Part shown: positions 8,475 through 16,620 of the stretch, piece after piece
Layout: each line of letters opens with the position of its first letter
Numbering within the stretch: the stretch's first letter is position 1
Assembly (NCBI GenBank): GCA_964247705.1
Contig: CAXTVQ010000002.1
Span: 1 to 64,000 of the forward strand
Origin: LMUY01 sp964247705
Lineage (GTDB): Bacteria > Pseudomonadota > Alphaproteobacteria > Acetobacterales > Acetobacteraceae
Reading direction: 5' to 3'
DNA length: 64,000 bases
Program-made: the position numbers and the translations under genes
Notes under the pieces: model-generated
The model's input: the letters and a program-made list of their open reading frames with translations, nothing else
What the model was told of the DNA's origin: nothing
The model's database searches: none

Positions 8475-9689
8475 TTGACGCACCAGGCCTCCCCGCTTCG
8501 GCTCGCCTCCGCGGCCGACGAAGCGCTCGTTGTCGCGATCAACCGGGCGGCCTACGCCGAATACGGCGCCGTGCTGCCCTATGACCCCGACCCGGTGATC
8601 GAGGACTACGCGCCGCGGATCGCCGCCGGACAGGTGTGGCTGCACGGCGAGGCCGGCGTCCTGGTCATGGAGCGGCATGCGGACCACGCATTGATCTTCA
8701 GCGTCGCCGTCCGGCCGGAGCGGCACGGGCAACGCCTGGGCAGTACGTTGCTGGACGCAGCGGAGCGGCTGGCCGCCTCCTGGGGCCTGTCCGAGCTGCG
8801 GCTCTACACCAGCGCCCTGATGGCGCGGAACCTGGCCGTCTACACCGCCCGCGGCTACCGGGAAGTCGGGCGCCGGCCGCACCCGAGGCACCCCCCCTTG
8901 ATGGTCGTGGACATGGCCAAGCCCATCGTCCCCGCCGAGGCCGAGTTGCGGCGATTGCTGGACGTGATGGCCCGTCTGCGCGCCCCGGACGGCTGCCCCT
9001 GGGACCAGGCGCAGGATTTCGCCACCATCGCCCCCTACACGATCGAGGAAGCCTACGAGGTCGCCGACGCCATCGCCCGGCGGGACTGGGCGGCGCTGCC
9101 CGACGAACTCGGCGACTTGCTGTTCCAGGTCGTCTACCACGCCCGCATGGCGGAGGAAGCGGGCCGGTTCGCGTTCGCCGACGTCGCCCGCGCGATCACC
9201 GGCAAGATGATCCGCCGCCACCCGCACGTGTTCGGCGATGCGGAAACGGTCGGCTGGGAAGCGCACAAGACGGCGGAACGCACGGCCCGCCGCGAACAGG
9301 GCACGCTGGCCGGCGTCCCGGTCGCGCTCCCCGCCCTCACCCGTGCGGCCAAGATCACCGGGCGCGCCGCCCGGGTCGGGTTCGATTGGCCGGACGCCGC
9401 CGCCGTGCTGGACAAGCTTGCCGAGGAGACGGCCGAACTCCGCGACGAGATGGTCGCCGCCGACCCGGTCCGCCTCGCCGACGAGATGGGGGACATGCTG
9501 TTCGTGCTGGCCAACCTGGCGCGCAAGCTCGGCCTCGACCCGGAAACCTGCCTGCACCAGGCCAACGCCAAGTTCACCCGCCGCTTCGACGGCGTCGAGG
9601 CCCTGCTCGCCGCCCGTGGCGAGACTCCGGCCGACGCCACTCTCGAGGCGATGGAGGCAGCCTGGCGCGCCGTGAAGGCCCGCGAATGA
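8475..9689 (+). CDS. GNAT acetyltransferase-MazG NTP pyrophosphohydrolase fusion
   Basis: Apparent two-domain fusion of 404 residues. Residues 1-147 are a GNAT N-acetyltransferase with the acetyl-CoA loop near VRPERHGQRLGS (79-90) and a GYREVGRR strand. Residues 148-404 are a complete tandem MazG with both metal-binding sets: E191/E192/E195 with E211/D214, and E317/E318/E321 with E337/D340. MazG hydrolyses nucleoside triphosphates, including damaged ones, to monophosphates. The acetyl acceptor is unknown. TTG 8475 is 14 bases after surA; an internal ATG (8913) could give MazG alone. A run of seven C (8891-8897) lies just before the junction. The stop overlaps phzF by ATGA. Confidence 0.85.
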   Translation: MTHQASPLRLASAADEALVVAINRAAYAEYGAVLPYDPDPVIEDYAPRIAAGQVWLHGEAGVLVMERHADHALIFSVAVRPERHGQRLGSTLLDAAERLAASWGLSELRLYTSALMARNLAVYTARGYREVGRRPHPRHPPLMVVDMAKPIVPAEAELRRLLDVMARLRAPDGCPWDQAQDFATIAPYTIEEAYEVADAIARRDWAALPDELGDLLFQVVYHARMAEEAGRFAFADVARAITGKMIRRHPHVFGDAETVGWEAHKTAERTARREQGTLAGVPVALPALTRAAKITGRAARVGFDWPDAAAVLDKLAEETAELRDEMVAADPVRLADEMGDMLFVLANLARKLGLDPETCLHQANAKFTRRFDGVEALLAARGETPADATLEAMEAAWRAVKARE

Positions 9690-10573
9690 CGGACCGCCGC
9701 TACATCACCCTGGACGTGTTCACCGCCCAGCCCTTCGGCGGCAACCCGCTGGCGGTCGTGCTGGATGCCGAGGGGCTGGACACCGCCGCCATGCAGGCGA
9801 TCGCGCGGGAGTTCAACTACTCCGAGACCACCTTCGTGCTGCCGCCGAAGGACCCGGCCAACACCGCCCACGTCCGCATCTTCACGCCGTTCACCGAGTT
9901 GCCCTTCGCCGGCCATCCCAATGTCGGCACGGCCTACGTCCTGGCCGCGGAAGGCGATATGGCCACGCGGCTGGTGTTCGAGGAAGCGGCCGGCCTCGTC
10001 CCGGTGGACGTCACGCGCAACGGCGGCCGCGTCGTCAGCGCCGAACTGACCGCACCGCAGACGCTGCAGCTTCTGGCCGAGATGCCGGCCGAGGCGGTCG
10101 CCGAATGCCTCATGCTGCCGACCGCCGACATCGCCACGGCCAACCATCCGCCGCTGGCCGCCGGCGTGGGCGTGCGCTTCATCCTGGCCGAGATCGCCTC
10201 CCGCGACGCGCTCCGCCGCGCCCGGCTGGACCCGGCGGCGTGGTCCCGCCACATGCCGTTCCACGGAACCAACAGCATCTACTTCTACACGCGGGACGGC
10301 GGCGCCGGGTTCGACCTGCACGCCCGCATGCTGTGGCCCGGCATGGGCGAAGACCCGGCAACCGGCAGCGCAGCCGTGGCCTTCGCCGCCCTACTGGCCG
10401 AAACCGGTCCGGATGGAGAGACGGCGCTGCGGATCGAACAGGGCCGCGACATGGGCCGGCCGAGCACCCTGCTGACCCGCACGATCAAGGCCGGCGGCGT
10501 CGTTCGAAGCGCGCATGTCGGTGGGCAGTGCGCGATAGTGATGCGCGGTTTGATCCTCTCCCCGTCGCCTTGA
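9686..10573 (+). CDS. PhzF-family isomerase/epimerase-like protein
   Basis: Soluble 295-residue member of the PhzF/diaminopimelate-epimerase fold. Family members catalyse proton shifts on small acids, as in phenazine synthesis, but no phenazine genes are visible, so the substrate is unknown. The N-terminal FTAQPFGGNPLAVV, the catalytic glutamate in NYSETTF (E47), FAGHPNVGTA and the C-terminal GEDPATGSAA are all present. The start overlaps the GNAT-MazG stop by four bases. The last codons and the stop lie inside a palindromic intergenic repeat (10555-10593), so the repeat supplies the C-terminal tail. Confidence 0.88.
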   Translation: MTDRRYITLDVFTAQPFGGNPLAVVLDAEGLDTAAMQAIAREFNYSETTFVLPPKDPANTAHVRIFTPFTELPFAGHPNVGTAYVLAAEGDMATRLVFEEAAGLVPVDVTRNGGRVVSAELTAPQTLQLLAEMPAEAVAECLMLPTADIATANHPPLAAGVGVRFILAEIASRDALRRARLDPAAWSRHMPFHGTNSIYFYTRDGGAGFDLHARMLWPGMGEDPATGSAAVAFAALLAETGPDGETALRIEQGRDMGRPSTLLTRTIKAGGVVRSAHVGGQCAIVMRGLILSPSP

Positions 10574-10593
10574 GGGAGGCGGCCGGGGAGAGG
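10555..10593. repeat. GC-rich palindromic repeat at the phzF end
   Basis: Perfect 10-bp arms CCTCTCCCCG (10555-10564) and CGGGGAGAGG (10584-10593) enclose CTTGAGGGAGG. It contains the phzF stop and lies between convergent phzF and livM, so it may act as a terminator. The core resembles the elements at 21737, 24992 and 34641. Confidence 0.6.
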
Positions 10594-10650
10594 GGTGCCG
10601 CATGTGCGATGTTGGCTTGTAACCGTTCGAAGCGGAGGCAAACTCCCTTC

Positions 10651-11583
10651 TTACAGAGCCAGCCGCAACCGCGCCCCGATCTCCCCGATGATCCCGCGCC
10701 GGAACGCCAGCACGCACACCACGAAGATGCACCCCTGCACCACCGTCACCCAACTGCCGATGCTCGCCAGGTAGTTCTCCATCCCCTTCAGCACCAGCGC
10801 GCCCACCGCCGGGCCGAAGATCGTCCCCATACCCCCGACCAGCGTCATCAGCACGATGTCGCCGGAGGTGGTGAAGTTCACGTCCGTCAGCGTCGCGATG
10901 CCGAACACCAGCGCCTTCGCACCCCCCGCGATACCCGCGATGAAGCAGGACAGGATGAACGCGATCAGCTTGTAGTCGTCCGTCCGGTAGCCGAGCGACG
11001 TCGCCCGCGGCTCGTTCTCGCGGATCGCCTTCAACACCTGGCCGAACGGCGAGTGCACGATGCGGTAGATCAGCAGGAAGAAGAACAGGAAGATCACCGC
11101 GATGAACACATACATCGCCAGATCGTTGTCCAGCGGGATCAGCCCGAACAGCGACCCGCGCGGCACCTGCTGGATACCGTCCTCGCCGTGGGTGAACGGC
11201 GCCTGCAGGCAGAAGAAGTAGTTCATCTGCGCCAGAGCGAGCGTGATCATGGCGAAGTAGATGCCCTGCCGCCGGATCGCCAGCCAGCCGAACACGGTGC
11301 CCAGCAAGCCGCCCACCACGCCGCCGAACAACACGCACAGCTCCGGCGTCAGCCCCCAGGCCTTGGCGGCATAGGCGGACACGTAGGCGCCGATGCCGAA
11401 ATACGCCGCGTGGCCGAAACTCATCAGCCCGACGTAGCCGATCAGCAGGTTGAACGCGGACGCCAGCAGCGCGAAGCACAGCACGTTCATCAGGAACACG
11501 GGGTAGAGCACGAACGGACAGACCACGATCAGCACGACGAGCAGCAGGAACGCGATCCCCTGCGGACGCGAGAAGCCGAACAT
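10651..11583 (-). CDS. livM: Branched-chain amino acid-type ABC permease LivM
   Basis: Inner-membrane permease of 310 residues in the LivM family, with about nine hydrophobic segments. It has the family signatures NLLIGYVGLMSFGHAAYFGIG (residues 44 onward, approximate) and the cytoplasmic loop SPFGQVLKAIRENEPRATSLG, which docks the ATPases. It pairs with LivH to form the channel of a type I importer. It is the last gene of a minus-strand operon and overlaps livH by one base (TGATG). The substrate is set by the binding proteins and could be a branched-chain amino acid, an amide or an aromatic acid. Confidence 0.92.
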   Translation of the reverse strand: MFGFSRPQGIAFLLLVVLIVVCPFVLYPVFLMNVLCFALLASAFNLLIGYVGLMSFGHAAYFGIGAYVSAYAAKAWGLTPELCVLFGGVVGGLLGTVFGWLAIRRQGIYFAMITLALAQMNYFFCLQAPFTHGEDGIQQVPRGSLFGLIPLDNDLAMYVFIAVIFLFFFLLIYRIVHSPFGQVLKAIRENEPRATSLGYRTDDYKLIAFILSCFIAGIAGGAKALVFGIATLTDVNFTTSGDIVLMTLVGGMGTIFGPAVGALVLKGMENYLASIGSWVTVVQGCIFVVCVLAFRRGIIGEIGARLRLAL

Positions 11584-12470
11584 CAGGCAGCCTTCCCGAA
11601 CAACCCGGCGGGCCGGATCAGCAGCACGATCACCATCACCACGAACACCACCGTGGCCGAGCCCTGCGGGTAGAACACCTTGGTCAACCCCTCGGCGATC
11701 CCCAGGCCGAAGCCGGTCAGGATCGAGCCCAGGATCGAGCCCATGCCGCCGATCACCACCACGGCGAACACCACGATGATCAGGTTGGACCCCATGTTCG
11801 GGTTCACCGAGTAGATCGGCGCCGCCAGCACGCCGGCGAACGCGGCCAGCGCCACCCCGCCGGCATAGGTCAGCGTGATCATCCGCGGCACGTTCACGCC
11901 GAAGGCCTGCACCAGCCCCGGGTTTTCCGTCGCCGCCCGCAGCTTGGCGCCGATCGACGTCTTGTCGATGATCAGCCACACCGCCAGGCACGTCACCGCC
12001 GCCACCAGCACCACCCAGGCGCGGTAGTTCGGCATGAACATGAAGCCGAGATTGGTGCCGCCGGAGAGCACCTGCGGGATGCGATACGGCAGCCCGGAGG
12101 AGCCGTACTCGTTGCGGAACAACCCCTCCAGGATCAACGCCAGCCCGAACGTCAGCAGCAGGCCGTACAGGTGGTCGATCCGATAGAGCCGGCTGATCAC
12201 CGTCTTCTCGAGCAGGATCCCCAGGATGCCGACCGAGAGCGGCGCCAGCAGCAGCGCCCACCAGTAGTCGAGGCCCAGGTAGTTCTGCAGCATCCAGGCC
12301 ACGAACGCGCCCACCATGAACAGCGCCCCGTGGGCGAAGTTGATGATGTTCAGCATGCCGAAGATCACCGCCAGCCCGAGCGACAGCAGCGCGTAGAACG
12401 CCCCGTTGATCAGGCCCAGCAGCAACTGCCCGAACAGCAGCGGCGCGGAGTAGCCGAAAATGGTGAACAT
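11583..12470 (-). CDS. livH: Branched-chain amino acid-type ABC permease LivH
   Basis: Inner-membrane permease of 295 residues in the LivH family. It shows LGLINGAFYALLSLGLAVIFG near the start, INFAHGALFMVGAF, the EAA-like loop TSIGAKLRAATENPGLVQAFG and the C-terminal RPAGLFGK typical of LivH. It forms the second half of the channel with LivM. It begins 10 bases after the upstream binding-protein gene stops, within the same operon. Confidence 0.92.
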   Translation of the reverse strand: MFTIFGYSAPLLFGQLLLGLINGAFYALLSLGLAVIFGMLNIINFAHGALFMVGAFVAWMLQNYLGLDYWWALLLAPLSVGILGILLEKTVISRLYRIDHLYGLLLTFGLALILEGLFRNEYGSSGLPYRIPQVLSGGTNLGFMFMPNYRAWVVLVAAVTCLAVWLIIDKTSIGAKLRAATENPGLVQAFGVNVPRMITLTYAGGVALAAFAGVLAAPIYSVNPNMGSNLIIVVFAVVVIGGMGSILGSILTGFGLGIAEGLTKVFYPQGSATVVFVVMVIVLLIRPAGLFGKAA

Positions 12471-12480
12471 CCGCCGGGTC

Positions 12481-13704
12481 CTAGCTGCGCACGAGCGGGC
12501 AACCGCCCTCGGACAACGGGCGCCAGGCCTGGTCCGCCGGCGTGGTGGCGACCAGGTTGTAGTAGTCCCACGGCCCCTTGCTCTGCGCCGGCGTCTTCAC
12601 CTGGAACAGATAGGCGGGGAACAGGGCGCGCCCGTCCGCCCGGATCGAGCCTGGCCCGAATGCGTCGTCGTCGGTCGGCATCGCCTTCATCTTGTCGACC
12701 ACGGCCTTGCCGTCCGCCTTCGCCGCCGTGACACCCAGCGCCTTGACGGCTTTCAGGTAGTGCAGCGTCGCCGCGTAGCACCCGGCGTGGTTCATGTTCG
12801 GCCGCTGGCTCGGGAACAGCGGCCTTAGCCGGTCGGAGAACGCGCGGGTGCGCTCGTTCAGGTCCCAGTAGAAGCTTTCCGTCAAAAACAGCCCGCCCGC
12901 CGTCTGCAGCCCGAGCCCGTGCACGTCCTGCACATACATCAGCAGTGCCGCCAGCTTCATCGCCGGCGTCAGGCCGAACTCCGTCGCCTGCTTGATCGTG
13001 TTGATGGTGTCCGCGCCGGCATTGGCGATGCCCAGCACCTTCGCCCCCGAGGACTGCGCCTGCAGCAGGAACGAGCTGAAATCGGTGGTGGCGGGGAAGG
13101 GATACCGCGCCTCCCCCAACACCTTGCCGCCGGCGGCCTTGACGAAGCGCGTCGCCTGATCGGCCAATTGCTGCCCGAACACGTAGTCGGCGGTGATGAA
13201 ATACCAGCTATCGCCGCCCGACTTCACCACGGCGCCGCCCGTGCTCTTCGCCAGCATGTAAACGTCGTAGGTCCAGTGCACCGTGTTGGGCGAGCACTGC
13301 GCGCCCGTCAGGTCCACCGTGCCGGCGCCGGAATCGAGGAACGCCTTGTTCTTCTCCCGCGTCACCGAATTCACCGCCAACGCCACGGACGACGTCGGCA
13401 CGTCCACGATCATATCCACGCCGTCCTGGTCGTACCAGCGCCGGGCGATCGAGGCGCCCAGATCGGGCTTGTTCTGGTGGTCGGCGCTGACGACCTCGAC
13501 GGCGAACCCCTGGTCGCCGAACTCCTTGACGGCGAGCTGCGTCGCAGCAACCGATTGCGGCCCGCCGGTGTCGCGGTACGGCCCGGACATGTCGTTCAGC
13601 ACGCCGATCTTGATCGTCGCGGTTTGCGCCCGCGCCGGCAAAACGGCAGCGCCGGCCGCCACGCCTGCGAGCAGGGTGCGGCGGCCCAGGGTCAGTGCGT
13701 CCAT
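12481..13704 (-). CDS. LIV-type periplasmic binding protein (copy 1)
   Basis: Periplasmic substrate-binding protein of 407 residues in the Leu/Ile/Val-binding (Peripla_BP_6) fold. The N-terminus carries an RR with LLAGVAAGAAVLPARA, a Tat-like signal peptide. The mature protein starts TATIKIGVLNDMSGPYRD. It is clearly paralogous to the next gene upstream: both share SADHQNKPD/SGDHQNKPD, DFSSFLLQ, LTESFYWDLN, MPTDDDAFG and GCPxVx at the C-terminus. The start ATG is 5 bases after the copy 2 stop. It delivers ligand to LivHM; the ligand is not deducible. Confidence 0.88.
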   Translation of the reverse strand: MDALTLGRRTLLAGVAAGAAVLPARAQTATIKIGVLNDMSGPYRDTGGPQSVAATQLAVKEFGDQGFAVEVVSADHQNKPDLGASIARRWYDQDGVDMIVDVPTSSVALAVNSVTREKNKAFLDSGAGTVDLTGAQCSPNTVHWTYDVYMLAKSTGGAVVKSGGDSWYFITADYVFGQQLADQATRFVKAAGGKVLGEARYPFPATTDFSSFLLQAQSSGAKVLGIANAGADTINTIKQATEFGLTPAMKLAALLMYVQDVHGLGLQTAGGLFLTESFYWDLNERTRAFSDRLRPLFPSQRPNMNHAGCYAATLHYLKAVKALGVTAAKADGKAVVDKMKAMPTDDDAFGPGSIRADGRALFPAYLFQVKTPAQSKGPWDYYNLVATTPADQAWRPLSEGGCPLVRS

Positions 13705-13709
13705 GCAGC

Positions 13710-14939
13710 TTACGCCTTCACGAAGGGGCAGCCGCCATCGTGCAGCGGCCGGAATGCCTGGTCCGCCGCCGTGGTGGCGACCAGCTTGTAGTAATCCCAC
13801 GGCGCCTTGCTTTCGGCCGGGCTCTTCACCTCGAACAGATACACCGGGTGCAGCGCGCGCCCATCCTCCCGGATCGACCCGGCGCCGAACGCGTCGTCAT
13901 CCGTGGGCATCGACTTCATCTTGTTCACCACGGCCGTGCCGCTCTTCTTGGCGTCCGCCGCCCCCATCGCGGCCACCGCCTTCAGGTAGTGCACCACGCC
14001 GCCGTACACCCCGGCCTGGCCCATGCCCGGGTGATACCCGTCGGTCTTCTTGATCACGCGGTTGGTGAAGGCGCGGGTGCGGTCGTTCAGGTCCCAATAG
14101 AAGCTCTCGGTCAGGTTCAGGCCCTGCGCCGTCTGCAGCCCCAGCGCGTGCACGTCGCTGATGAACACCAGCAGCCCGGCGAGCTTGATCCCCGCCTGCG
14201 TCAGCCCGAACTCGCCCGCCTGCTTGATCGAGTTCACCGTGTCGGACCCGGCGTTGCACAGCCCGATCACCTTGGCGCCGGACGACTGCCCCTGCAGCAG
14301 GAAGGACGAGAAGTCGCTGGTCGGGAACGGCGCCCGCACTGCGCCCACCACCGTGCCGCCCGCCTGCTTGACGAAGGCGGTGGTGTCGCGCTCCAGCGCG
14401 ATCCCGAACGCGTAGTCGGCCGTGATGAAGAACCACGACGTCCCGCCCGCCTTCACCAAGGCCCCCCCGGTGGAGTGCGCCAGCGCCCAGGTGTCCATCG
14501 TGAAGTGCACCGTGGTCGGCGCGCATTGCGGCCCGGTCAGGTCGGCGATCATCGCCGGGCTGTTGATATACGGCTTGTCCTTGTCCCGGCACACCGCGGC
14601 CACCGCGAGCGCCACCGCGCTGTTCGGGCAGTCGCAGATCATGTCCACGCCGTCGCGGTCGAACCACTCGCGCGCGATCGCCGCACCCACGTCGGGCTTG
14701 TTCTGGTGGTCGCCGGAGACGATGTCCACCGACAGCCCGTTCAACTGCGGCGCCATGTCCTCGATCGCCTGATGGGCGCAGGCGATGGCGACCGGGCCGC
14801 TGAGGTCCCGGTAGACGCCCGACTGGTCGCCCAGCACGCCGATCTTGATCGATGCGGATTGGGCACGGGCGCGTCTGGTCAGCAGCGAGAGCGGGGCGGC
14901 GGCCGCAGTGGCGGCAAGCAGGGTCCGGCGCTTGATCAT
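13710..14939 (-). CDS. LIV-type periplasmic binding protein (copy 2)
   Basis: Second periplasmic binding protein of the importer, 409 residues, related to copy 1 along its whole length. The signal peptide has a Tat-like KRRTLLAA start and a likely cut after ARA. I chose ATG 14939 over ATG 14957 because a perfect AAAGGAG lies 7 bases before 14939, inside the longer version. A duplication followed by divergence is the simplest reading. The two copies may widen the range of ligands passed to a single LivHMGF core. Confidence 0.88.
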   Translation of the reverse strand: MIKRRTLLAATAAAAPLSLLTRRARAQSASIKIGVLGDQSGVYRDLSGPVAIACAHQAIEDMAPQLNGLSVDIVSGDHQNKPDVGAAIAREWFDRDGVDMICDCPNSAVALAVAAVCRDKDKPYINSPAMIADLTGPQCAPTTVHFTMDTWALAHSTGGALVKAGGTSWFFITADYAFGIALERDTTAFVKQAGGTVVGAVRAPFPTSDFSSFLLQGQSSGAKVIGLCNAGSDTVNSIKQAGEFGLTQAGIKLAGLLVFISDVHALGLQTAQGLNLTESFYWDLNDRTRAFTNRVIKKTDGYHPGMGQAGVYGGVVHYLKAVAAMGAADAKKSGTAVVNKMKSMPTDDDAFGAGSIREDGRALHPVYLFEVKSPAESKAPWDYYKLVATTAADQAFRPLHDGGCPFVKA

Positions 14940-14994
14940 CAGGCGGCTCCTTTTCATTGACGGGCAGGCACTTGGCGGGCGTGTCGTGTGCAGT

Positions 14995-15702
14995 TCAGAC
15001 GCCGAGATACTCGTGCAGCTTGCCGATCTGGGCGCCGATCTGGTCGTTCGGGATCATATCGATCACCCGGCCATGCTCCATCACGTAATGGCGGTCGGCG
15101 ACGGTCGCGGCAAACCGGAAGTTCTGCTCCACCAGCAGCACGGTGAATCCGCGCGTGCGCAGCTCGCGGATGGTGCGGCCGATCTGCTGCACGATCACCG
15201 GGGCCAGCCCCTCGGTCGGCTCGTCCAGCAGCAGGAAACGCGCGCCGGTGCGCAGGATCCGCCCGATCGCCAGCATCTGCTGCTCGCCGCCGGACAGCTT
15301 GGTGCCCTGCGAGGACGCACGCTCCTTCAGGTTCGGGAACAACGTGTAGATCGTCGCCACGTCCAGCCCGCCCGGCCCGATCACGGGCGGCAGCATCAGG
15401 TTCTCGGTCACGTTGAGGCTGGCGAAGATGCCGCGCTCCTCCGGGCAGATCGCAATCCCCGCCTTGGCCACCTCGTCCGGGCGCATGCGGACCGTCTCGC
15501 GCCCCTTGAAGCTGATCGACCCGGCGCGCTTCGGCACCAGCCCCATGATCGACTTCATCGTGGTCGTCTTGCCGGCGCCGTTGCGGCCCAGCAGCGTCAC
15601 CACCTCGCCCTCGCCCACGTCGAAATCCACGCCGTGAAGCACATGGCTCTCGCCGTACCAGGCGTTCAGGCCGCGCACAGCGAACATGCTGGCCTCAGAC
15701 AT
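14995..15702 (-). CDS. livF: ABC transporter ATPase LivF
   Basis: Cytoplasmic ATPase of 235 residues. Walker A GRNGAGKTT, the signature LSGGEQQMLAIGR and Walker B FLLLDEPTEGLAP are all intact, and the H-loop region follows VLLVEQN. The EGLAPVIVQQI segment is typical of LivF. It pairs with LivG to drive LivHM. It overlaps livG by 8 bases and is followed by a 55-base gap to the binding-protein genes. Confidence 0.93.
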   Translation of the reverse strand: MSEASMFAVRGLNAWYGESHVLHGVDFDVGEGEVVTLLGRNGAGKTTTMKSIMGLVPKRAGSISFKGRETVRMRPDEVAKAGIAICPEERGIFASLNVTENLMLPPVIGPGGLDVATIYTLFPNLKERASSQGTKLSGGEQQMLAIGRILRTGARFLLLDEPTEGLAPVIVQQIGRTIRELRTRGFTVLLVEQNFRFAATVADRHYVMEHGRVIDMIPNDQIGAQIGKLHEYLGV

Positions 15703-16462
15703 GGTCCACCGCCGCCGCTTCCGTGCCGAGATAGGCCGCGATCACCTCGGGGTTGCGCGACACGCTGGCATAGTCGCCCTCCGCCAGCACCTGCCCCCGC
15801 GCCAGCACCGTGATGCGGTCGCATAAGCCCTCCACGACGGAGAGGTTGTGCTCCACCATCAGGATCGTCCGCCCCTGCCGGATGCGCTTGATCAGCGCCA
15901 CGATGCGGTCCACGTCCTCGTGCGTCATGCCGGCGGTCGGCTCGTCCAGCAGCAGCATCTTGGGGTCGAGCGCCAGCGTGGTCGCGATCTCCAGCGCCCG
16001 CTTGCGGCCGTAGGACAGCAGCACGGCCGGCGTCTCGATGTATTCCGTCAGGCCCACATCCTCCAGCAGGTCGAGGGCCCGCTGGTCGTAGGTGCGGAGC
16101 AGGCGCTCGGACTTCCAGAAATCATAGGACCCGCCACGCTGCCGCTGCAGCGCCAGCCGCACGTTCTCGAGCGACGTCAGATGCGGGAACACGGCCGAGA
16201 TCTGGAACGAGCGCACCAGCCCGAGCCGTGCCACCTTCGCCGCGGTGAGCCCGGTGATGTCCTGGCCCTCGTAGCGGATCGTGCCGCGGGTCGGCTGCAG
16301 GAACTTGGTCAGCAGATTGAAGCAGGTCGTCTTGCCCGCCCCGTTCGGCCCGATCAGCGCGTGGATCGTCCCCGGCATCACGCGCAACGCCACGCTGTTC
16401 ACGGCGACGAAGCCGCGGAACTCGCGGGTCAGCCCGTCGGTCTGCAAGATCGGATCTGCCAA
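15695..16462 (-). CDS. livG: ABC transporter ATPase LivG
   Basis: Cytoplasmic ATPase of 255 residues, first gene of the importer operon. Walker A is GPNGAGKTT, Walker B is MLLLDEPTAGMTH and the switch histidine follows ILMVEHN. The signature loop reads LLSYGRKRALEIA: it has Y-G-R where most ATPases have S-G-G, as is common in LivG-like proteins. The start is TTG 16462 with AGGGA 8 bases upstream; no in-frame ATG gives the standard N-terminus. The 158-base upstream gap holds a palindrome that may control the operon. Confidence 0.9.
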   Translation of the reverse strand: MADPILQTDGLTREFRGFVAVNSVALRVMPGTIHALIGPNGAGKTTCFNLLTKFLQPTRGTIRYEGQDITGLTAAKVARLGLVRSFQISAVFPHLTSLENVRLALQRQRGGSYDFWKSERLLRTYDQRALDLLEDVGLTEYIETPAVLLSYGRKRALEIATTLALDPKMLLLDEPTAGMTHEDVDRIVALIKRIRQGRTILMVEHNLSVVEGLCDRITVLARGQVLAEGDYASVSRNPEVIAAYLGTEAAAVDHV

Positions 16463-16515
16463 GCGGACGTCCCTGCGTGAATTCAGGCCCTTGGGGGACC
16501 CCGGTTTGTTAATGC

Positions 16516-16533
16516 CGTGATTTGCATATCACG
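16516..16533. promoter_or_regulatory. Palindromic operator candidate upstream of livG
   Basis: Perfect inverted repeat CGTGAT-TTGCAT-ATCACG, centred about 60 bases upstream of the livG TTG. It is AT-rich in the middle and isolated in a non-coding gap, as expected for a dimeric regulator site. It does not have the spacing of CRP (TGTGA-N6-TCACA) or FNR (TTGAT-N4-ATCAA). No regulator gene is adjacent. Confidence 0.4.
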
Positions 16534-16620
16534 TCCCCGCGCGCAAGATTGTTTCATATTGGCGCGCTGGGCAGGGCATGGCCGGCGTCCCCTCACCACC
16601 GGGCGCAACCTCCCCGGGGG

